Of a DNA stretch of 34,843 bases, positions 30,135-34,843 are shown one piece after another (positions within the stretch are counted from its first letter, which is position 1; each line of letters starts with the position of its first letter). This DNA comes from Chara braunii. Taxonomy: Eukaryota; Streptophyta; Charophyceae; Charales; Characeae. A model generated the notes under the pieces. That model saw only the letters and a list, made by a program, of their open reading frames with translations, made no database searches and was not told the origin of the DNA. The position numbers and the translations under genes are program-made. The stretch lies in NCBI GenBank assembly GCA_003427395.1, contig BFEA01000406.1, forward strand, positions 1,076,186-1,111,028, in the 5' to 3' direction.

Positions 30135-31190
30135 GCTCAGCCAGAGACTCAGAATTCACCAGCAGGATATTAGGTGGTCAAGAGCACCAAAGGCTCTCAT
30201 TTACATGGGGCCAGTGCCGTCACCTAGTACGGGTCGTCACCTAGTACGGGGACGGCCCGTCCGTACTCCCGTACGACCGTACGACCATGATGGGGGTCTG
30301 CGCTATCAAAGTGTGCGTGCTCAGGGGTGCTCAGTTAGAGTTCATCAGCAGGATCAGTACTCACAAGAGCAGCAAGGCGCTTGTTTATGTGGGGGAAAGT
30401 GAGCTCGCGTTGGGGCTCTCAGAGTTCATCAGCAGGATCGGTGCTGGAGACTGAAGGCACTCGTTTATGTGAGGGTATGTGCTAGCAATGACAACTGGGC
30501 TCACTGAGGAGTGCTCAGGGTTCGCCAGAAGGGTCGGTGCTGGAGAGCAGCAGAGGTACTCGTTGATGCGGGGTCTAAGCTAGCGATGATCAGTGTGCTC
30601 ACTCGGGGTCACTCAGTCAGAATTCTGCTTTTAATTATGGATCCGTACATCTGGGCCTAAGACCTCCTCCATACAAGCACAGATTCGAACCGGTGACATC
30701 GGCCTCAAGAGCTAGGTCTCTTAACCACTACACCCAGGACACTGTGTTCAAAAGTGGAACCATACTGGTCCTGATATCGACCCCACCCCTGCAGGGCTGT
30801 AGTGTCCAACTCAACACACACCACACTCAACGCCCACTGGTGTGATACAGTCAGAGTTCACCAGCAGGAGCAATGCTCAAGAGCAGCGAAGGTGCTCATT
30901 TACTTGGCAATGAGGTCCCCGGTAGCGACACAGAGTGTGCTTACTTGGGAGTTCTCAGTGAAGGTCAGCAGCAGGACTGGAGCATGAGAGCACCAAAGGC
31001 ACTACCTGTGCGCTCAGTCAGAGTTCACCAGTAGGATCACCTGGATCAGTTCTGAAGAGCAGCGAGGGCGCTCATTTACTTAGGGGTCCAAGCTAGAGAC
31101 AACAAGTGACAATGTACCAGACTGAGTGCAGTACCTTCTCAGAAGCGCTCACTCAGACTGAGCACCAGCAGGATTGGACGACCGACATCA
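30135..31190. repeat. Degenerate tandem array, about 90-130 bp unit
   Basis: The core (G)CTCAGTCAGAGTTCACCAGCAGGAT.GGTGCT, followed by AAGAGCAGC.AAGG.GCTC.TTTA, recurs at about 30137, 30325, 30419, 30508, 30614, 30848, 30957, 31013 and 31144. Unit lengths vary and some are truncated. A 222-bp insertion (30626-30847) splits one unit. Confidence 0.8.
30626..30847 (-). mobile_element. tRNA-derived SINE-like insertion with 12-bp target duplication
   Basis: CAGTCAGAATTC (30614-30625) and CAGTCAGAGTTC (30848-30859) flank the insert and match at 11 of 12 bases. Inside, on the minus strand, GTAGTGGTTAAGAG (A-box like) and GGTTCGAATCT (B box, plus 30681-30691) lie at tRNA spacing. The head does not fold into an intact tRNA, and about 100 bp precede it. 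The lower-coordinate end reads CCATAATTAAAAGCA in minus sense, a possible A-rich tail. Because the flank is itself part of the tandem unit, the duplication could partly reflect the array. Confidence 0.55.
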
Positions 31191-31860
31191 GGACAGCGCT
31201 TGAAGTCGCGCACAGGGGGTGCAGAGGAGTCTTACAAAAGGGCAGTTTGAGGCAATGCCTGTGACTCTGTGAGGAGTAGTCTAAGAAGATTAATCAGTGA
31301 TAGAGATGCATGAGGGGTTTGCACGGAGGTGATGGCAGAATGAGGATAATGTGGTGGGTGGGGCCAAGATGGAGCGCAAGGCGGCAGCGCTGCTGCGAGT
31401 GCTGCTGCTGCGAGCATCGCGCTAGCACCATGCGAGGGCGTTCACTGCGCTGGCACGGGGCGACTGGCACATGTGCAAGTGCAAGCGCTTACTTGGCGTG
31501 AGCGCTGAGCCTCTGGGCACTGTTGAGTGAGATGGTGGTTGTCTTTTTACATTCCGACGCTTAGCGTACGCATGGGGACCAGAGGTGCTTGATCACGCCA
31601 CGTCACAGGCTGACGTGGCAGACGATCCGGCTTGTGGGATTTCCACGAGTTCCACATTGAAGCTCCATTGCCGCAGCTGCGTTCTTGCACGTGGCATAGA
31701 GCCTTGGCGGTGTTGGCTACGTCGACGCCGGTGGAGTAGGGTGGAGTTAGCCCTTAGTTAACCAAAGTGCAAGGGTTATCATACGATTGGAGTGTGTGGA
31801 GGGAGATCATCAGGGAGCTATTTGTCAGCATCATCACAGCGCTGGCCATCATTATCAACA
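31191..31860. other. Intergenic DNA, no gene seen
   Basis: GC-rich with GCTGC runs near 31380-31420. An 11-bp near-palindrome with GCCACGTCACAGGCTGACGTGGC lies about 31597-31619 and contains ACGT cores. Confidence 0.35.
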
Positions 31861-31999
31861 GGGAGGTCATCATCTGGGATGCAGCTGCTCTTCATCAGGG
31901 AGGTCATCATTAGGGGAGCTGATCTTCATCAAGGAGGTCATCATTAGGGGAGCTGCTCTTCATCAGGGAGGTAATCATTGGGGGAGATGCTCTTTATCA
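31861..31999. repeat. About 34-bp tandem repeat, four copies
   Basis: GGAGGTCATCATTAGGGGAG followed by CTGCTCTTCATCA repeats from about 31861, 31898, 31932 and 31966 with few changes. Confidence 0.9.
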
Positions 32000-32963
32000 G
32001 GCTGTTTCCTTGCTCTATAATTGTTTATTCTGTCTCTTGCAGCTTATCATCATCTCAGTATTGCTGCTGAGTGGGCGGTTATTTTCTTCGTCAACATTTT
32101 TGTTCCTTATGATGCCATCAGTATCACTGGTCAATGAATGTAATCATCATCGCCATCATCTTCAACGATTTTTCATAATGCTGCTGTGCGCTCAATAGCA
32201 CAATGGCATTAAAAAAAAAAAAAATCTTCATTCTGCAGTGCGCTGCCGTCATCATCCCACTCTTCTAGGGTGTAGTAAAATCAATCATTGGATTCATTCC
32301 ACATGGTGCTTCTCGCCATCTTCACGTTGATGGTTGACATCATCAGGGTGTGGTGGGTCTTCCTCATCATTGCACTGCTTCTTCTCATTAACCTATTCGT
32401 TAGTCTCTTCATCCTAGGGCACTTCTCGCCGTCATCATCACTTGTCATCTTCATGGAGTTTTCTTTCCTCTTTTCTAACTCTACCATCGTTAAGTAATGA
32501 TTTTTTTTTTTTTTTTTTGACACAACAAGCTAGATGCATCTTACTCTCTTCTTCACTGCTCAGACGATTGAGTAATCAGGCCTTCTCAAGCAGTTTCCAC
32601 CCCTTACCATTGAAGATCAACTAGAACTGTCAGATCTAACCTTAACAAATTAACCTTCCTTCTCTCCTTTTTTCAAAAAATGATCATGGCACCTCTACCA
32701 TAGCTAGATGTGAAGGGGGAAATGGATCTGCAAAATCTCTAGGGTCCCTGAGAGAGGCTCCTGGGCGTAGCGAAAACCAGTCCTTGAAGCGGAGCTGGAA
32801 GTCTCTTTGAAAGAGACTTCAGACCCTTCTCCCCCTGGCCACTTCACCTCTCCCAGGCTCCTCTCTCCTACACCCCCCAGCCGGTCCAATACAAATTCCT
32901 GAATTAAATGTTGAATGTTCGTTAAGTAATGATTTGGTTCTGGCGAGATGGTAAGTTGGGAGA
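32000..32963. other. Intergenic DNA with CATCAT-rich stretches and homopolymers
   Basis: Poly-A at 32211-32224 and poly-T at about 32501-32518. TCATC motifs are scattered over 32040-32460. No gene seen. Confidence 0.4.
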
Positions 32964-33770
32964 GAGCCTTCCTCTGCAGGGGCATCACAAGGCGAGAGGT
33001 GATTGCCCTGTAGGGGGCGAAGGCAGATTTTGGGGATTGTATTAATCTGGGGCTGGGATTATATCCCAGCGGTGGCAGATTGGGGCAAAGGTTTGATCAA
33101 GGAATACTTTTGGGGGAGTTGCAGGGAGAATGGGAGGAGTGGGTCTGACCCTAGTTGGGGCTGATGAGGATTGCTCTTGATCAGGGCACTTTTGTTCATC
33201 GGAGGGAGCGAAGTGTCAGCGTGAAAAGTAGGAAAGGGGGCGGGGGAAGAAAAAGTCTTCATTCTCATCAGCTTCATCATCATCATCATCATCATCATCA
33301 TGAACTTCTCTATTCTTATTTCCCTGTTTTTTTTTATACTTGAGGTTGTGAAAATCCTCCCCACAAGGTTGCTGACGTGGAGGGCAGGATGGATTGACTG
33401 GGAAACCTCTTTTCTGCAGGGGAAACACAAGGTGGGATATGTTTGCCTATAGGGAATAAGGGCGGACAAAGGGGACTGTCTAGCTCTGGGGCTGGGATGG
33501 ATGGAACGCGGAACATCATCTATTCGCGGTGGCAGAGAAGTACAGAGATAGCTTGAGGTAGGCTTTTGGGGGGAACAGCCTTCTTTGAGGGGAGTAGGGT
33601 AGAGGGAGGCTTTCCTATTGCTGAGGCTGTGAGGAACCACTCAACAAGAGAGTGGTTCTGATTAGCGGAGGCAGCAAGGGAGAGGAGGGGTGGTAAGACG
33701 GGAAAAGAGGAGGGGTGGACAGGGGAGGGTCAATCAACATCAGGTATCATCATCATCAACATCATCATCA
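32964..33770. repeat. Diverged segmental duplication, each copy ending in (ATC)n
   Basis: CTGCAGGGGCATCACAAGG at about 32972 matches CTGCAGGGGAAACACAAGG at about 33413. GGGGCTGGGAT and CGGTGGCAGA follow in both, and both end in ATC repeats (33268-33300 and about 33747-33771). The period is about 440 bp. A perfect 8-bp hairpin GAACCACT/AGTGGTTC lies at 33634-33658 in the second copy. Confidence 0.7.
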
Positions 33771-33864
33771 TCAGATTGGTTGTTTGCTCAGGATCTCACT
33801 ATTATCAGATCCGAATTCTTAGGTTGCATTCTAGTCTAGCAGATTTCCTAACTGAGTTTTTATT

Positions 33865-34056
33865 GTGTTCTTGCCCAGGTTAAGTAGTCAGAACGACGCT
33901 AAGGCATCTCCCTGTAACCTTCATAAGGAGCTTGAGGGCTTGGATAGAGATCTGGGGATTGTTGAGGGCAGAAGGCAATTACAGTACTTGACCAAAGGCT
34001 ACAATCTGGCCGACGAGGGTCGGTGTTGGGGTGGGTGGCCCTACCCTCTAACCTAG
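33865..34056 (+). other. Short open frame, uncertain exon-like
   Basis: The frame reads LSSQNDAKASPCNLHKELEG and then YLTKGYNLADEG. A pyrimidine-rich TTCTTGCCCAG just before it could be a splice acceptor. Composition is more protein-like than its surroundings, but I do not recognise a family and no partner exon is identified. Confidence 0.2.
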
Positions 34057-34407
34057 CTAGATTGGGGTGTGAGACCGGTGTGAGGAAACCCGGGGAAGGG
34101 CTACCTACCGTTCGCTGAAGCCATGGGCTACGGCGCCTGTCACTTCACCGCGCCCGCTCCGAGGTCCTCGGCGACCAGTAGGGTGAAAGGGGGCCAATCA
34201 AGATCAAGATCCGTCGAGCCCCGTCGTCACACAGCGCTCTTCAGCAATTAGGGAGAGTATGATAGATTACTAAATATTTAAATAAGATTAAAGAAATAAG
34301 TAAGAATAATAAATAAATAAAAGAGTAGCAAAGTTAAAACTGGCACTCTCTCTCCCTCTCTCTGCCTCTGTCTGTCTCAGTCCCAGTTCCCCTCTCTCTG
34401 CGTGAAC
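34057..34407. other. Intergenic DNA, no gene seen
   Basis: GC-rich to 34235, then AT-rich with AAATA repeats at 34270-34325. No RNA or protein family recognised. Confidence 0.35.
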
Positions 34408-34409
34408 CT

Positions 34410-34479
<70 letters not shown>
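34408..34479. repeat. (CT)n microsatellite
   Basis: About 35 uninterrupted CT units; translation gives a meaningless Ser/Leu run. Confidence 0.97.
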
Positions 34480-34481
<2 letters not shown>

Positions 34482-34843
34482 CGCTCTACACCCCCGATAC
34501 AGGCACTCCGTCGCCACGTATCAACACAGAGTTGTCACCCCGCTTGGCTTGAGCATGCAAGCCAGGTTCGCCCATGCGCCGCTGTCCGTCGCGGCCCCGC
34601 ACGTCAACCCCGCATACCCAGCTCGTCGGATCGCCCAACTCTCGCACTCACTTACCTTCCAAACTTGCTCGTTAGCCAACCCTCACTGATCGCGCTAACC
34701 TCGAAATTCTTAGAGAGAAAACTAATCGCACTTGCAAAATTTATAGTGTGCACGCTTGCGCGAAGGATACGGGATAAAACCCAAGTGGTGAAAAGGAGAA
34801 GAGAGGAAGTGCCTACGTCTGCATGTCTGGGCCGTGGCGTGGG
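34480..34843. other. Window end, no gene seen
   Basis: C-rich plus strand to about 34690, then AT-rich. The open frame 34402-34689 is driven by the CT repeat. Confidence 0.35.

Overview
The window is nuclear DNA from a plant-lineage eukaryote. A streptophyte alga is likely, and the style of the gag-like and gag-pol proteins reminds me of Chara, but this is an inference that I could not check. The basis is a chromodomain Ty3/gypsy element primed by a plant-type initiator-Met tRNA site, U6 snRNA-derived copies of plant form, a receptor-like/PUB-type kinase module, abundant microsatellites and N-gaps. No bacterial operons, rRNA genes or CRISPR arrays are present.

Left half (about 0.4-19.0 kb). 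Two near-identical TG...CA repeats (416-1418 and 18252-19032) lie in the same orientation. The right one is followed on the minus strand by a tRNA-iMet primer-binding site, the left one is preceded by a polypurine tract, and TTTTT flanks both outer ends. The simplest reading is one minus-strand LTR retrotransposon of about 18.6 kb. Read 5' to 3' on the minus strand it holds: 5' LTR, PBS, a leader with an 85-bp duplication and 13 GTTGAC motifs, a frameshifted coiled-coil gag-like ORF (17.4-16.7 kb), about 10 kb of non-pol DNA, a gag with RGG-rich nucleocapsid and zinc knuckle, then protease, RT, RNase H, integrase and chromodomain, and the 3' LTR. Gag and pol carry several stops and one frameshift, so the copy is dead.

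The roughly 10 kb between the gag-like ORF and gag is the strangest part. It contains a chain of tightly packed hairpins (7.0-7.3 kb), further hairpins at 7.8, 8.2 and 15.8 kb, and an array of 16 units (8.6-9.8 kb). Each unit keeps a near-invariant AACTTA loop while many of the flanking stems change on both sides together. A U6 snRNA-derived copy (15.2 kb) and a polar/hydrophobic sense-antisense coding-like stretch (13.4-14.4 kb) are also there.

Middle (19.0-22.7 kb): intergenic DNA with a second U6-derived fragment whose internal 27 bp is triplicated, strong hairpins at 20.2 kb and several tandem repeats.

Host gene (22.7-25.6 kb, plus strand): a beta'-COP-like WD40 propeller, a long coiled coil and a receptor-like kinase domain that has lost its catalytic residues, interrupted by one +1 frameshift.

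Right part (25.6-34.8 kb): no gene I can support. It is dominated by tandem and segmental repeats (27.0, 30.1-31.2, 31.9, 33.0-33.8 kb), two tRNA-derived SINE-like segments and simple repeats.
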